DNA of 64,000 nucleotides, from positions 112,316,214-112,380,213 of the forward strand of contig NC_085047.1 of the NCBI RefSeq assembly GCF_963662255.1. The letters run 5' to 3'. The position numbers and the translations under genes were made by a program. Below are positions 33,662 through 45,184 of this stretch, piece after piece. Every line of letters begins with the position of its first letter. Within the stretch, counting starts at the first letter, position 1. The DNA comes from Cinclus cinclus. Lineage: Eukaryota; Chordata; Aves; Passeriformes; Cinclidae. Under the pieces are notes generated by a model. That model saw only the letters and a list, made by a program, of their open reading frames with translations, was not told where the DNA came from and did no database searches.

Positions 33662-34783
33662 TCATCCAGGCCGTTCTCCCGACAAGGAGCTGCTGTCCCT
33701 GACACCCGGACATCCGAGGCAGCCACGGGGCAGGCTCCGGGCCAGCCACCGCCTGCGGGCCCGGCCTGGCGCTGGCGGCGGGCACCGATTGTCCGGCTGC
33801 GGCCTCAGGCAGGGCCAGCACAGCAGCCCCCGCAGTGCCCGCCTGAGGCAGGACGGGCGTTCCTTGGGGGGAGCCGGCTGCTCCCTGAGGGCCTGGGCTC
33901 CCGGCTGGGGAGCTGAGGGGCCCGGGGGGCAGCAGGGGCCGTGCGGGGCAGGGCCCTGGCTCCGTGCCCCTGCTGCCTGCGCCTGCTCAGCCGAGGCCGG
34001 ACGAGCTGCTGCCTCGGCCGAGTCCCGGGGAGCAGCGTCGGGGTCCTGCAGGAGCTGTGGGTACTTGGGGTTGATCCAGATGGTGTGGATCACGATGCTT
34101 TCCCAGTCCTCCTGGGACTCCTTTTTGTCACTGTCACCTCTCTCTTGGGACAGCTTTGGATATCGTCTGACATCTCCCCTGGACAGCTCTCGGTCAATGG
34201 AGTGCTCCCATTGGGGAAACATTTTGTCACTGCTGCTTTCCTCTCGGGACAGCTCTTGGATTCCCATGTCCAGCCACTTGGATAGCTCTTGATGTCTCTC
34301 AGTTTCCCAGTGGTACAGCTCTGGGTCTAACTCGCCTTCTGACAGCTCTTGGACTCTTCTCTTGTCCTGCTTGTACAGCTCTTGGCCATTCACATCTTGC
34401 CATTGGGAAGGCTCCTGGCATTTCTCATCTTCCCCACGGGACAGCTCTTGGACACTCTCATTTTCCCGCTGGGGCACTTCCTGGCCCAGGCAGGGTTCCC
34501 ACTCTCTCTCCTCCCTGGCCAAGTCACACTCCACAGCCTGTGGCCCTGGCAGCTCCGTCCCCTCTACTGCCCCTTCCCCCTGCTCCCCGAGGGCTTCCAT
34601 CCACCCAGGGCAGGAGCCGGGGGGACACACGGGACTGGGGGAGCAGCAGGGGCTGTGTGGGGCAGGGCCCTGGCTCTGTGCCCCGGCTGTGGGGCTGGCC
34701 GTCACCTGGGGCCTCATGCACAGGCCTGGCTTCTCCACGGCACAGGGGGGGTTGGGGTTCACGTCCTCCACAAAAGTCTCCAT
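33662..34783 (-). CDS. array gene copy 6, short form (373 aa)
   Basis: Lacks 22 residues, exactly two 11-residue units, after EDEKCQ. The reading frame and the rest of the protein are intact. Shares K18 (AVEKPG), P12 (NPNPP) and PSCLRRAL with copy 8. A private Asp replaces Glu in SRGDVRR. AATAAA on the minus strand is at 33243-33238. Confidence 0.65.
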   Translation of the reverse strand: METFVEDVNPNPPCAVEKPGLCMRPQVTASPTAGAQSQGPAPHSPCCSPSPVCPPGSCPGWMEALGEQGEGAVEGTELPGPQAVECDLAREEREWEPCLGQEVPQRENESVQELSRGEDEKCQEPSQWQDVNGQELYKQDKRRVQELSEGELDPELYHWETERHQELSKWLDMGIQELSREESSSDKMFPQWEHSIDRELSRGDVRRYPKLSQERGDSDKKESQEDWESIVIHTIWINPKYPQLLQDPDAAPRDSAEAAARPASAEQAQAAGARSQGPAPHGPCCPPGPSAPQPGAQALREQPAPPKERPSCLRRALRGLLCWPCLRPQPDNRCPPPAPGRARRRWLARSLPRGCLGCPGVRDSSSLSGERPG

Positions 34784-34843
34784 GGTGCTCTGCCACAGAG
34801 GCTCTCAGGGGAGCTGCTTCCTCCTGACTGAGCGGCTCTCCTG

Positions 34844-34980
34844 GGACTGGGCACACCAGAGCTCTGTGTCCCTTAAATACCCCTCAGATCCCCCTCTGGC
34901 CGGGCGGGGCTCTGCCATGTCACAAAGGGCTCTGGGCACCACCCTGTCCTGCATCACCACGGGCCTGTGTCACAAAGGGC
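34844..34980 (-). promoter_or_regulatory. promoter of gene copy 6
   Basis: TATA at 34879-34873, an intact GC box and both 13-bp elements. ACCAGAGCTCTGTG near the predicted TSS is shared only with copy 8. Confidence 0.6.
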
Positions 34981-37018
34981 CACACTCAACATCCCTTCAC
35001 AGCTGACCCCACTGGAACTGGCACAGCTCTGGCACGGAGCAGCCCCAGACTTGGGCACTTTTAGCCCCTGCTGTGCCCAGGCCCCTGTGAGGCTTTGGCC
35101 ACGCTCCCACACGACAGCCCCAGCCTTACCCTGCAAAGCCCTGCCTTTGGAGGCTGGGCTATTTGGGGCATGAGCCACTGGCTGGATGGACACAGCCAAG
35201 GAGCTGTGGGCAGTGGCTCCATGTCCAGCTGCAGTGGGGGATGAGGGGTGCTCCTCAGGGCTCTTGCATGGCTTCCCCAGAGACACAGACTGTGGATGCA
35301 GCTCTCCCTCAACACATTTACAGGGAATGGGAAGCTGAGCAGGGCAGGTGACACTATGGAAAGATGGGGCCATGCAGAAGGATCTGAGCAAGCTTGGGAA
35401 GTGAAACCACAAGAACTTCAGGAGGTTCAACAAGGGCTAAGTGCAAGGTGCTGTACCTGAGTTGGGGCAGTCCTTGAGTCGCAGAATCATCATCTTCTGT
35501 TAGAGACCAGCAAGACCATCCAGTTCCATCATCATCCCATTACCAGCATCACCACCCTAAAGCCGATCCCAAAGTGCCACATCCATCCAGATGGCCAGGC
35601 ACAGGCGTGCAGGGATGTGTGTGTGGGATGGGTGTGCTGGGCGCAAGTGTGAGAGTGCAAGCAGGGGGTGTGCAGAACCGGAGTGTGAGCACAAGTGGGG
35701 TGTGCAAACAGGACACCATGGCAAGGGTACAAACAGGCAGGGCCCCACTGCAGACAGCTGAATCAGCAGTGCAGCATGGGAGTGTGCAAGGAACCACTGG
35801 GAGTGTGCAGGGCACTGCCCTGAGCTTTGGAGGTACTGGAGGGGCTGGAATGTCAGAGCTGCGGTTGGCAAGGCCACCTGAAAGCCTCTGGGGAAGGATT
35901 GATGGATAAAGCAAAGGAGAGGGAGTCACTGTGGGAGGCTGCTCTTGGCCACTCAGCCAGGAGGTCAACCCCAACAAATGATTCTTTAAGGAACCAAGGG
36001 CACACCTCCAAATCAGCCACCCTTGTCCTTGTGGGGGAGTTCAGCTTGCCAGGTGTGCACTGGGAACACCACACAGCTGGTCCAAACAGCAGCAGCAGAT
36101 TCCCCAAACACCTGGACGACAACTCCTCGGTACAGGGACTCAGGGAGCCGGCTCGCAGAGGTGCCCTCTGGGATTTGTTGCTTGTTCCCAGAGGAGCTCT
36201 CGTGGCCGACGTGGGATTGTCTTGGGCACAGCGACCGCGCAGCCGCCGAGTTTCAGATCTCTGCTGCTTTGTCTGTGCCCGTCTGGATCCCGAGATGGGC
36301 CAGGCCCAGGTGAGCACGGCCTGAAAAGCAGCAGCTTTTAGCAATGTGGCCATGGCAAAGCTGTTATCCCAAAACGGATTCTTTCGCCCCGTGTGCAAGA
36401 AGCCAATCCCCACACAGAGTTCAGGTATTTCCTTTATTTACAGTTCTGCACAGAAACAGGTGCTGGGATGGCAAATCCACAAAGCCAGCACAGCAGCTAT
36501 CAAAAATGTTCACTATCTATATATTGCAGCAAACTAAGGCATTCATGTTCATTGGCTAACCATTATATGTCTCTCTTATTAAATTAATGCATTATTTATT
36601 TTTAAAATTATTTTCATATTTTATGAAAAGAAACATTTTATCTTGGCTTTAATATATCGATAATGATACTTTTCTTCTACTCGTTAAAAGATTCCTTTGC
36701 TTCTTATGCTAACTAGTCTTCCTCTGTGCTCCATCTGCCTCTTGTTTCTTCTCTGCATTTCTGGGGTCACTGGGCCGGGAGTCAATGGTCGCCATCTCCC
36801 TGTGCCACAAGCACCTTTTCCCCAGCTGGAACCGATTTCAGCACAGTTGCGGAGTTGGCTTTGTGAGTTTGTTCCTCATCTGGGAAGTTCTGCCAAACGT
36901 CCCCGTGGCTGTCGCTTCCGCATCCTCGCTGTCCCCTCTGAGCAGGAGCTCCTTCTGCCCAGGCTTTGTGCACCTGCCCTTGGCTCTGACACCCCCGGTG
37001 CCTCTGGAGCCCTAAGCC

Positions 37019-38206
37019 TCATCCAGGCCGTTCTCCCGACAAGGAGCTGCTGTCCCTGACACCCGGACATCCGAGGCAGCCACGGGGCAGGCTCCGGGCC
37101 AGCCACCGCCTGCGGGCCCGGCCTGGCGCTGGCGGCGGGCACCGATTGTCCGGCTGCGGCCTCAGGCAGGGCCGGCACAGCAGCCCCCGCAGTGCCCGCC
37201 TGAGGCGGGACGGGCGTTCCTTGGGGGGAGCCGGCTGCTCCCTGAGGGCCTGGGCTCCCGGCTGGGGAGCTGAGGGGCCCGGGGGGCAGCAGGGGCCGTG
37301 CGGGGCAGGGCCCTGGCTCCGTGCCCCTGCTGCCTGCGCCTGCTCAGCCGAGGCCGGACGAGCTGCTGCCTCGGCCGAGTCCCGGGGAGCAGCGTCGGGG
37401 TCCTGCAGGAGCTGTGGGTACTTGGGGTTGATCCAGATGGTGTGGATCACGATGCTTTCCCAGTCCTCCTGGGACTCCTTTTTGTCACTGTCACCTCTCT
37501 CTTGGGACAGCTTTGGATATCGTCTGACTTCTCCCCTGGACAGCTCTCGGTCAATGGAGTGCTCCCATTGGGGAAACATTTTGTCACTGCTGCTTTCCTC
37601 TCGGGACAGCTCTTGGATTCCCATGTCCAGCCACCTGGATAGCTCTTGATGTCTCTCAGTTTCCCAGTGGTACAGCTCTGGGTCTAACTCGCCTTCTGAC
37701 AGCTCTTGGACTCTTCTCTTGTCCTGCTTGTACAGCTCTTGGCCATTCACATCTTGCCATTGGGAAGGCTCCTGGCATCTCGCATCTTCCCCACGGGACA
37801 GCTCTTGGTCTCTCTCAAATTCCAGTTGGGACAGATCTTGGCATTTCTCATCTTCCCCACGGGACAGCTCTTGGACACTCTCATTTTCCCGCTGGGGCAC
37901 TTCCTGGCCCAGGCAGGGTTCCCACTCTCTCTCCTCCCTGGCCAAGTCACACTCCACAGCCTGTGGCCCTGGCAGCTCCGTCCCCTCTACTGCCCCTTCC
38001 CCCTGCTCCCCGAGGGCTTCCATCCACCCAGGGCAGGAGCCGGGGGGACACACGGGACTGGGGGAGCAGCAGGGGCTGTGTGGGGCAGGGCCCTGGCTCT
38101 GTGCCCCGGCTGTGGGGCTGGCCGTCACCTGGGGCCTCATGCACAGGCCTGGCTGCTCCACGGCACAGGGGGGGTTGGGGTTCACGTCCTCCACAAAAGT
38201 CTCCAT
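37019..38206 (-). CDS. array gene copy 7 (395 aa)
   Basis: Full length with P12, R191 (ELSRWLD) and R345 for W345 in LLCRPCL, a change in the Cys cluster shared only with copy 9. AATAAA on the minus strand is at 36600-36595. Confidence 0.65.
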   Translation of the reverse strand: METFVEDVNPNPPCAVEQPGLCMRPQVTASPTAGAQSQGPAPHSPCCSPSPVCPPGSCPGWMEALGEQGEGAVEGTELPGPQAVECDLAREEREWEPCLGQEVPQRENESVQELSRGEDEKCQDLSQLEFERDQELSRGEDARCQEPSQWQDVNGQELYKQDKRRVQELSEGELDPELYHWETERHQELSRWLDMGIQELSREESSSDKMFPQWEHSIDRELSRGEVRRYPKLSQERGDSDKKESQEDWESIVIHTIWINPKYPQLLQDPDAAPRDSAEAAARPASAEQAQAAGARSQGPAPHGPCCPPGPSAPQPGAQALREQPAPPKERPSRLRRALRGLLCRPCLRPQPDNRCPPPAPGRARRRWLARSLPRGCLGCPGVRDSSSLSGERPG

Positions 38207-38266
38207 GGTGCTCTGCCACAGAGGCTCTCAGGGGAGCTGCTTCCTCCTGACTGAGCGGCTCTCCTG

Positions 38267-38403
38267 GGACTGGGCACACCAGGGCTCTGTGTCCCTTAAA
38301 TACCCCTCAGATCCCCCTCTGGCCGGGCGGGGCTCTGCCATGTCACAAAGGGCTCTGGGCACCACCCTGTCCTGCATCACCACGGGCCTGTGTCACAAAG
38401 GGC
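38267..38403 (-). promoter_or_regulatory. promoter of gene copy 7
   Basis: TATA at 38302-38296, an intact GC box and both 13-bp elements, with the GCACACCAG variant. Confidence 0.6.
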
Positions 38404-40442
38404 CACACTCAACATCCCTTCACAGCTGACCCCACTGGAACTGGCACAGCTCTGGCACGGAGCAGCCCCAGACTTGGGCACTTTTAGCCCCTGCTGTGCC
38501 CAGGCCCCTGTGAGGCTTTGGCCACGCTCCCACACGACAGCCCCAGCCTTACCCTGCAAAGCCCTGCCTTTGGAGGCTGGGCTATTTGGGGCATGAGCCA
38601 CTGGCTGGATGGACACAGCCAAGGAGCTGTGGGCAGTGGCTCCATGTCCAGCTGCAGTGGGGGATGAGGGGTGCTCCTCAGGGCTCTTGCATGGCTTCCC
38701 CAGAGACACAGACTGTGGATGCAGCTCTCCCTCAACACATTTACAGGGAATGGGAAGCTGAGCAGGGCAGGTGACACTATGGAAAGATGGGGCCATGCAG
38801 AAGGATCTGAGCAAGCTTGGGAAGTGAAACCACAGGAGCTTCAGGAGGTTCAACAAGGGCTAAGTGCAAGGTGCTGTACCTGAGTTGGGGCAGTCCTTGA
38901 GTCGCAGAATCATCATCTTCTGTTAGAGACCAGCAAGACCATCCAGTTCCATCATCATCCCATTACCAGCATCACCACCCTAAAGCCGATCCCAAAGTGC
39001 CACATCCATCCAGATGGCCAGGCACAGGCGTGCAGGGATGTGTGTGTGGGATGGGTGTGCTGGGCGCAAGTGTGAGAGTGCAAGCAGGGGGTGTGCAGAA
39101 CCGGAGTGTGAGCACAAGTGGGGTGTGCAAACAGGACACCATGGCAAGGGTACAAACAGGCAGGGCCCCACTGCAGACAGCTGAATCAGCAGTGCAGCAT
39201 GGGAGTGTGCAAGGAACCACTGGGAGTGTGCAGGGCACTGCCCTGAGCTTTGGAGGTACTGGAGGGGCTGGAATGTCAGAGCTGCGGTTGGCAAGGCCAC
39301 CTGAAAGCCTCTGGGGAAGGATTGATGGATAAAGCAAAGGAGAGGGAGTCACTGTGGGAGGCTGCTCTTGGCCACTCAGCCAGGAGGTCAACCCCAACAA
39401 ATGATTCTTTAAGGAACCAAGGGCACACCTCCAAATCAGCCACCCTTGTCCTTGTGGGGGGAGTTCAGCTTGCCAGGTGTGCACTGGGAACACCACACAG
39501 CTGGTCCAAACAGCAGCAGCAGATTCCCCAAACACCTGGACGACAACTCCTCGGTACAGGGACTCGGGGAGCCGGCTCGCAGAGGTGCCCTCTGGGATTT
39601 GTTGCTTGTTCCCAGAGGAGCTCTCGTGGCCGACGTGGGATTGTCTTGGGCACAGCGACCGCGCAGCCGCCGAGTTTCAGATCTCTGCTGCTTTGTCTGT
39701 GCCCGTCTGGATCCCGAGATGGGCCAGGCCCAGGTGAGCACGGCCTGAAAAGCAGCAGCTTTTAGCAATGTGGCCATGGCAAAGCTGTTATCCCAAAACG
39801 GATTCTTTCGCCCCGTGTGCAAGAAGCCAATCCCCACACAGAGTTCAGGTATTTCCTTTATTTACAGTTCTGCACAGAAACAGGTGCTGGGATGGCAAAT
39901 CCACAAAGCCAGCACAGCAGCTATCAAAAATGTTCACTATCTATATATTGCAGCAAACTAAGGCATTCATGTTCATTGGCTAACCATTATATGTCTCTCT
40001 TATTAAATTAATGCATTATTTATTTTTAAAATTATTTTCATATTTTATGAAAAGAAACATTTTATCTTGGCTTTAATATATCGATAATGATACTTTTCTT
40101 CTACTCGTTAAAAGATTCCTTTGCTTCTTATGCTAACTAGTCTTCCTCTGTGCTCCATCTGCCTCTTGTTTCTTCTCTGCATTTCTGGGGTCACTGGGCC
40201 GGGAGTCAATGGTCGCCATCTCCCTGTGCCACAAGCACCTTTTCCCCAGCTGGAACCGATTTCAGCACAGTTGCGGAGTTGGCTTTGTGAGTTTGTTCCT
40301 CATCTGGGAAGTTCTGCCAAACGTCCCCGTGGCTGTCGCTTCCGCATCCTCGCTGTCCCCTCTGAGCAGGAGCTCCTTCTGCCCAGGCTTTGTGCACCTG
40401 CCCTTGGCTCTGACACCCCCGGTGCCTCTGGAGCCCTAAGCC

Positions 40443-41564
40443 TCATCCAGGCCGTTCTCCCGACAAGGAGCTGCTGTCCCTGACACCCGGACATCCGAGG
40501 CAGCCACGGGGCAGGCTCCGGGCCAGCCACCGCCTGCGGGCCCGGCCTGGCGCTGGCGGCGGGCACCGATTGTCCGGCTGCGGCCTCAGGCAGGGCCAGC
40601 ACAGCAGCCCCCGCAGTGCCCGCCTGAGGCAGGACGGGCGTTCCTTGGGGGGAGCCGGCTGCTCCCTGAGGGCCTGGGCTCCCGGCTGGGGAGCTGAGGG
40701 GCCCGGGGGGCAGCAGGGGCCGTGCGGGGCAGGGCCCTGGCTCCGTGCCCCTGCTGCCTGCGCCTGCTCAGCCGAGGCCGGACGAGCTGCTGCCTCGGCC
40801 GAGTCCCGGGGAGCAGCGTCGGGGTCCTGCAGGAGCTGTGGGTACTTGGGGTTGATCCAGATGGTGTGGATCACGATGCTTTCCCAGTCCTCCTGGGACT
40901 CCTTTTTGTCACTGTCACCTCTCTCTTGGGACAGCTTTGGATATCGTCTGACTTCTCCCCTGGACAGCTCTCGGTCAATGGAGTGCTCCCATTGGGGAAA
41001 CATTTTGTCACTGCTGCTTTCCTCTCGGGACAGCTCTTGGATTCCCATGTCCAGCCACTTGGATAGCTCTTGATGTCTCTCAGTTTCCCGGTGGTACAGC
41101 TCTGGGTCTAACTCGCCTTCTGACAGCTCTTGGACTCTTCTCTTGTCCTGCTTGTACAGCTCTTGGCCATTCACATCTTGCCATTGGGAAGGCTCCTGGC
41201 ATTTCTCATCTTCCCCACGGGACAGCTCTTGGACACTCTCATTTTCCCGCTGGGGCACTTCCTGGCCCAGGCAGGGTTCCCACTCTCTCTCCTCCCTGGC
41301 CAAGTCACACTCCACAGCCTGTGGCCCTGGCAGCTCCGTCCCCTCTACTGCCCCTTCCCCCTGCTCCCCGAGGGCTTCCATCCACCCAGGGCAGGAGCCG
41401 GGGGGACACACGGGACTGGGGGAGCAGCAGGGGCTGTGTGGGGCAGGGCCCTGGCTCTGTGCCCCGGCTGTGGGGCTGGCCGTCACCTGGGGCCTCATGC
41501 ACAGGCCTGGCTTCTCCACGGCACAGGGGGGGTTGGGGTTCACGTCCTCCACAAAAGTCTCCAT
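40443..41564 (-). CDS. array gene copy 8, short form (373 aa)
   Basis: Same 22-residue loss, K18 and PSCLRRAL as copy 6. It differs from copy 6 by Glu in SRGEVRR and by Arg in ELYHRETE. AATAAA on the minus strand is at 40024-40019. Confidence 0.65.
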   Translation of the reverse strand: METFVEDVNPNPPCAVEKPGLCMRPQVTASPTAGAQSQGPAPHSPCCSPSPVCPPGSCPGWMEALGEQGEGAVEGTELPGPQAVECDLAREEREWEPCLGQEVPQRENESVQELSRGEDEKCQEPSQWQDVNGQELYKQDKRRVQELSEGELDPELYHRETERHQELSKWLDMGIQELSREESSSDKMFPQWEHSIDRELSRGEVRRYPKLSQERGDSDKKESQEDWESIVIHTIWINPKYPQLLQDPDAAPRDSAEAAARPASAEQAQAAGARSQGPAPHGPCCPPGPSAPQPGAQALREQPAPPKERPSCLRRALRGLLCWPCLRPQPDNRCPPPAPGRARRRWLARSLPRGCLGCPGVRDSSSLSGERPG

Positions 41565-41624
41565 GGTGCTCTGCCACAGAGGCTCTCAGGGGAGCTGCTT
41601 CCTCCTGACTGAGCGGCTCTCCTG

Positions 41625-41761
41625 GGACTGGGCACACCAGAGCTCTGTGTCCCTTAAATACCCCTCAGATCCCCCTCTGGCCGGGCGGGGCTCTGCCATG
41701 TCACAAAGGGCTCTGGGCACCACCCTGTCCTGCATCACCACGGGCCTGTGTCACAAAGGGC
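41625..41761 (-). promoter_or_regulatory. promoter of gene copy 8
   Basis: TATA at 41660-41654, an intact GC box and both 13-bp elements, with ACCAGAGCTCTGTG as in copy 6. Confidence 0.6.
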
Positions 41762-43799
41762 CACACTCAACATCCCTTCACAGCTGACCCCACTGGAACT
41801 GGCACAGCTCTGGCACGGAGCAGCCCCAGACTTGGGCACTTTTAGCCCCTGCTGTGCCCAGGCCCCTGTGAGGCTTTGGCCACGCTCCCACACGACAGCC
41901 CCAGCCTTACCCTGCAAAGCCCTGCCTTTGGAGGCTGGGCTATTCGGGGCATGAGCCACTGGCTGGATGGACACAGCCAAGGAGCTGTGGGCAGTGGCTC
42001 CATGTCCAGCTGCAGTGGGGGATGAGGGGTGCTCCTCAGGGCTCTTGCATGGCTTCCCCAGAGACACAGACTGTGGATGCAGCTCTCCCTCAACACATTT
42101 ACAGGGAATGGGAAGCTGAGCAGGGCAGGTGACACTATGGAAAGATGGGGCCATGCAGAAGGATCTGAGCAAGCTTGGGAAGTGAAACCACAAGAACTTC
42201 AGGAGGTTCAACAAGGGCTAAGTGCAAGGTGCTGTACCTGAGTTGGGGCAGTCCTTGAGTCGCAGAATCATCATCTTCTGTTAGAGACCAGCAAGACCAT
42301 CCAGTTCCATCATCATCCCATTACCAGCATCACCACCCTAAAGCCGATCCCAAAGTGCCACATCCATCCAGATGGCCAGGCACAGGCGTGCAGGGATGTG
42401 TGTGTGGGATGGGTGTGCTGGGCGCAAGTGTGAGAGTGCAAGCAGGGGGTGTGCAGAACCGGAGTGTGAGCACAAGTGGGGTGTGCAAACAGGACACCAT
42501 GGCAAGGGTACAAACAGGCAGGGCCCCACTGCAGACAGCTGAATCAGCAGTGCAGCATGGGAGTGTGCAAGGAACCACTGGGAGTGTGCAGGGCACTGCC
42601 CTGAGCTTTGGAGGTACTGGAGGGGCTGGAATGTCAGAGCTGCGGTTGGCAAGGCCACCTGAAAGCCTCTGGGGAAGGATTGATGGATAAAGCAAAGGAG
42701 AGGGAGTCACTGTGGGAGGCTGCTCTTGGCCACTCAGCCAGGAGGTCAACCCCAACAAATGATTCTTTAAGGAACCAAGGGCACACCTCCAAATCAGCCA
42801 CCCTTGTCCTTGTGGGGGAGTTCAGCTTGCCAGGTGTGCACTGGGAACACCACACAGCTGGTCCAAACAGCAGCAGCAGATTCCCCAAACACCTGGACGA
42901 CAACTCCTCGGTACAGGGACTCAGGGAGCCGGCTCGCAGAGGTGCCCTCTGGGATTTGTTGCTTGTTCCCAGAGGAGCTCTCGTGGCCGACGTGGGATTG
43001 TCTTGGGCACAGCGACCGCGCAGCCGCCGAGTTTCAGATCTCTGCTGCTTTGTCTGTGCCCGTCTGGATCCCGAGATGGGCCAGGCCCAGGTGAGCACGG
43101 CCTGAAAAGCAGCAGCTTTTAGCAATGTGGCCATGGCAAAGCTGTTATCCCAAAACGGATTCTTTCGCCCCGTGTGCAAGAAGCCAATCCCCACACAGAG
43201 TTCAGGTATTTCCTTTATTTACAGTTCTGCACAGAAACAGGTGCTGGGATGGCAAATCCACAAAGCCAGCACAGCAGCTATCAAAAATGTTCACTATCTA
43301 TATATTGCAGCAAACTAAGGCATTCATGTTCATTGGCTAACCATTATATGTCTCTCTTATTAAATTAATGCATTATTTATTTTTAAAATTATTTTCATAT
43401 TTTATGAAAAGAAACATTTTATCTTGGCTTTAATATATCGATAATGATACTTTTCTTCTACTCGTTAAAAGATTCCTTTGCTTCTTATGCTAACTAGTCT
43501 TCCTCTGTGCTCCATCTGCCTCTTGTTTCTTCTCTGCATTTCTGGGGTCACTGGGCCGGGAGTCAATGGTCGCCATCTCCCTGTGCCACAAGCACCTTTT
43601 CCCCAGCTGGAACCGATTTCAGCACAGTTGCGGAGTTGGCTTTGTGAGTTTGTTCCTCATCTGGGAAGTTCTGCCAAACGTCCCCGTGGCTGTCGCTTCC
43701 GCATCCTCGCTGTCCCCTCTGAGCAGGAGCTCCTTCTGCCCAGGCTTTGTGCACCTGCCCTTGGCTCTGACACCCCCGGTGCCTCTGGAGCCCTAAGCC

Positions 43800-44987
43800 T
43801 CATCCAGGCCGTTCTCCCGACAAGGAGCTGCTGTCCCTGACACCCGGACATCCGAGGCAGCCACGGGGCAGGCTCCGGGCCAGCCACCGCCTGCGGGCCC
43901 GGCCTGGCGCTGGCGGCGGGCACCGATTGTCCGGCTGCGGCCTCAGGCAGGGCCGGCACAGCAGCCCCCGCAGTGCCCGCCTGAGGCGGGACGGGCGTTC
44001 CTTGGGGGGAGCCGGCTGCTCCCTGAGGGCCTGGGCTCCCGGCTGGGGAGCTGAGGGGCCCGGGGGGCAGCAGGGGCCGTGCGGGGCAGGGCCCTGGCTC
44101 CGTGCCCCTGCTGCCTGCGCCTGCTCAGCCGAGGCCGGACGAGCTGCTGCCTCGGCCGAGTCCCGGGGAGCAGCGTCGGGGTCCTGCAGGAGCTGTGGGT
44201 ACTTGGGGTTGATCCAGATGGTGTGGATCACGATGCTTTCCCAGTCCTCCTGGGACTCCTTTTTGTCACTGTCACCTCTCTCTTGGGACAGCTTTGGATA
44301 TCGTCTGACTTCTCCCCTGGACAGCTCTCGGTCAATGGAGTGCTCCCATTGGGGAAACATTTTGTCACTGCTGCTTTCCTCTCGGGACAGCTCTTGGATT
44401 CCCATGTCCAGCCACCTGGATAGCTCTTGATGTCTCTCAGTTTCCCAGTGGTACAGCTCTGGGTCTAACTCGCCTTCTGACAGCTCTTGGACTCTTCTCT
44501 TGTCCTGCTTGTACAGCTCTTGGCCATTCACATCTTGCCATTGGGAAGGCTCCTGGCATCTCGCATCTTCCCCACGGGACAGCTCTTGGTCTCTCTCAAA
44601 TTCCAGTTGGGACAGATCTTGGCATTTCTCATCTTCCCCACGGGACAGCTCTTGGACACTCTCATTTTCCCGCTGGGGCACTTCCTGGCCCAGGCAGGGT
44701 TCCCACTCTCTCTCCTCCCTGGCCAAGTCACACTCCACAGCCTGTGGCCCTGGCAGCTCCGTCCCCTCTACTGCCCCTTCCCCCTGCTCCCCGAGGGCTT
44801 CCATCCACCCAGGGCAGGAGCCGGGGGGACACACGGGACTGGGGGAGCAGCAGGGGCTGTGTGGGGCAGGGCCCTGGCTCTGTGCCCCGGCAGTGGGGCT
44901 GGCCGTCACCTGGGGCCTCATGCACAGGCCTGGCTGCTCCACGGCACAGGGGGGGTTGGGGTTCACGTCCTCCACAAAAGTCTCCAT
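43800..44987 (-). CDS. array gene copy 9 (395 aa)
   Basis: Protein identical to copy 7, including LLCRPCL. One private silent change (plus-strand CCGGCAGTGGG near 44888) lies in an N-terminal Thr codon. AATAAA on the minus strand is at 43381-43376. Confidence 0.65.
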   Translation of the reverse strand: METFVEDVNPNPPCAVEQPGLCMRPQVTASPTAGAQSQGPAPHSPCCSPSPVCPPGSCPGWMEALGEQGEGAVEGTELPGPQAVECDLAREEREWEPCLGQEVPQRENESVQELSRGEDEKCQDLSQLEFERDQELSRGEDARCQEPSQWQDVNGQELYKQDKRRVQELSEGELDPELYHWETERHQELSRWLDMGIQELSREESSSDKMFPQWEHSIDRELSRGEVRRYPKLSQERGDSDKKESQEDWESIVIHTIWINPKYPQLLQDPDAAPRDSAEAAARPASAEQAQAAGARSQGPAPHGPCCPPGPSAPQPGAQALREQPAPPKERPSRLRRALRGLLCRPCLRPQPDNRCPPPAPGRARRRWLARSLPRGCLGCPGVRDSSSLSGERPG

Positions 44988-45047
44988 GGTGCTCTGCCAC
45001 AGAGGCTCTCAGGGGAGCTGCTTCCTCCTGACTGAGCGGCTCTCCTG

Positions 45048-45184
45048 GGACTGGGCACACCAGGGCTCTGTGTCCCTTAAATACCCCTCAGATCCCCCTC
45101 TGGCCGGGCGGGGCTCTGCCATGTCACAAAGGGCTCTGGGCACCACCCTGTCCTGCATCACCACGGGCCTGTGTCACAAAGGGC
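45048..45184 (-). promoter_or_regulatory. promoter of gene copy 9
   Basis: TATA at 45083-45077, an intact GC box and both 13-bp elements. Confidence 0.6.

Larger units (their letters stand above)
31827..35179. repeat. core C6 (3353 bp)
   Basis: A-type start with GATGCAGCTC and GGAGCTTCAGG, a G6 run, CACGGCCTGAAAAG after the endonuclease piece (an in-frame stop in that fossil), and a gene 66 bp shorter. It is the first half of the two-core block repeated as C8-C9. Confidence 0.9.
35180..38602. repeat. core C7 (3423 bp)
   Basis: Carries CTATTTGGGGC just left of its start, a G5 run, GGGACTCAGGGAGCC (near 36136) and CACGGCCTG. The CTCAGGG variant is otherwise seen only in C9. Confidence 0.9.
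38603..41960. repeat. core C8 (3358 bp)
   Basis: Second copy of the C6 type, with G6, CACGGCCTG, the short gene, and GGAGCTTCAGG rather than AGAACTTCAGG. Equivalent positions in C6 and C8 are 6781 bp apart. Confidence 0.9.
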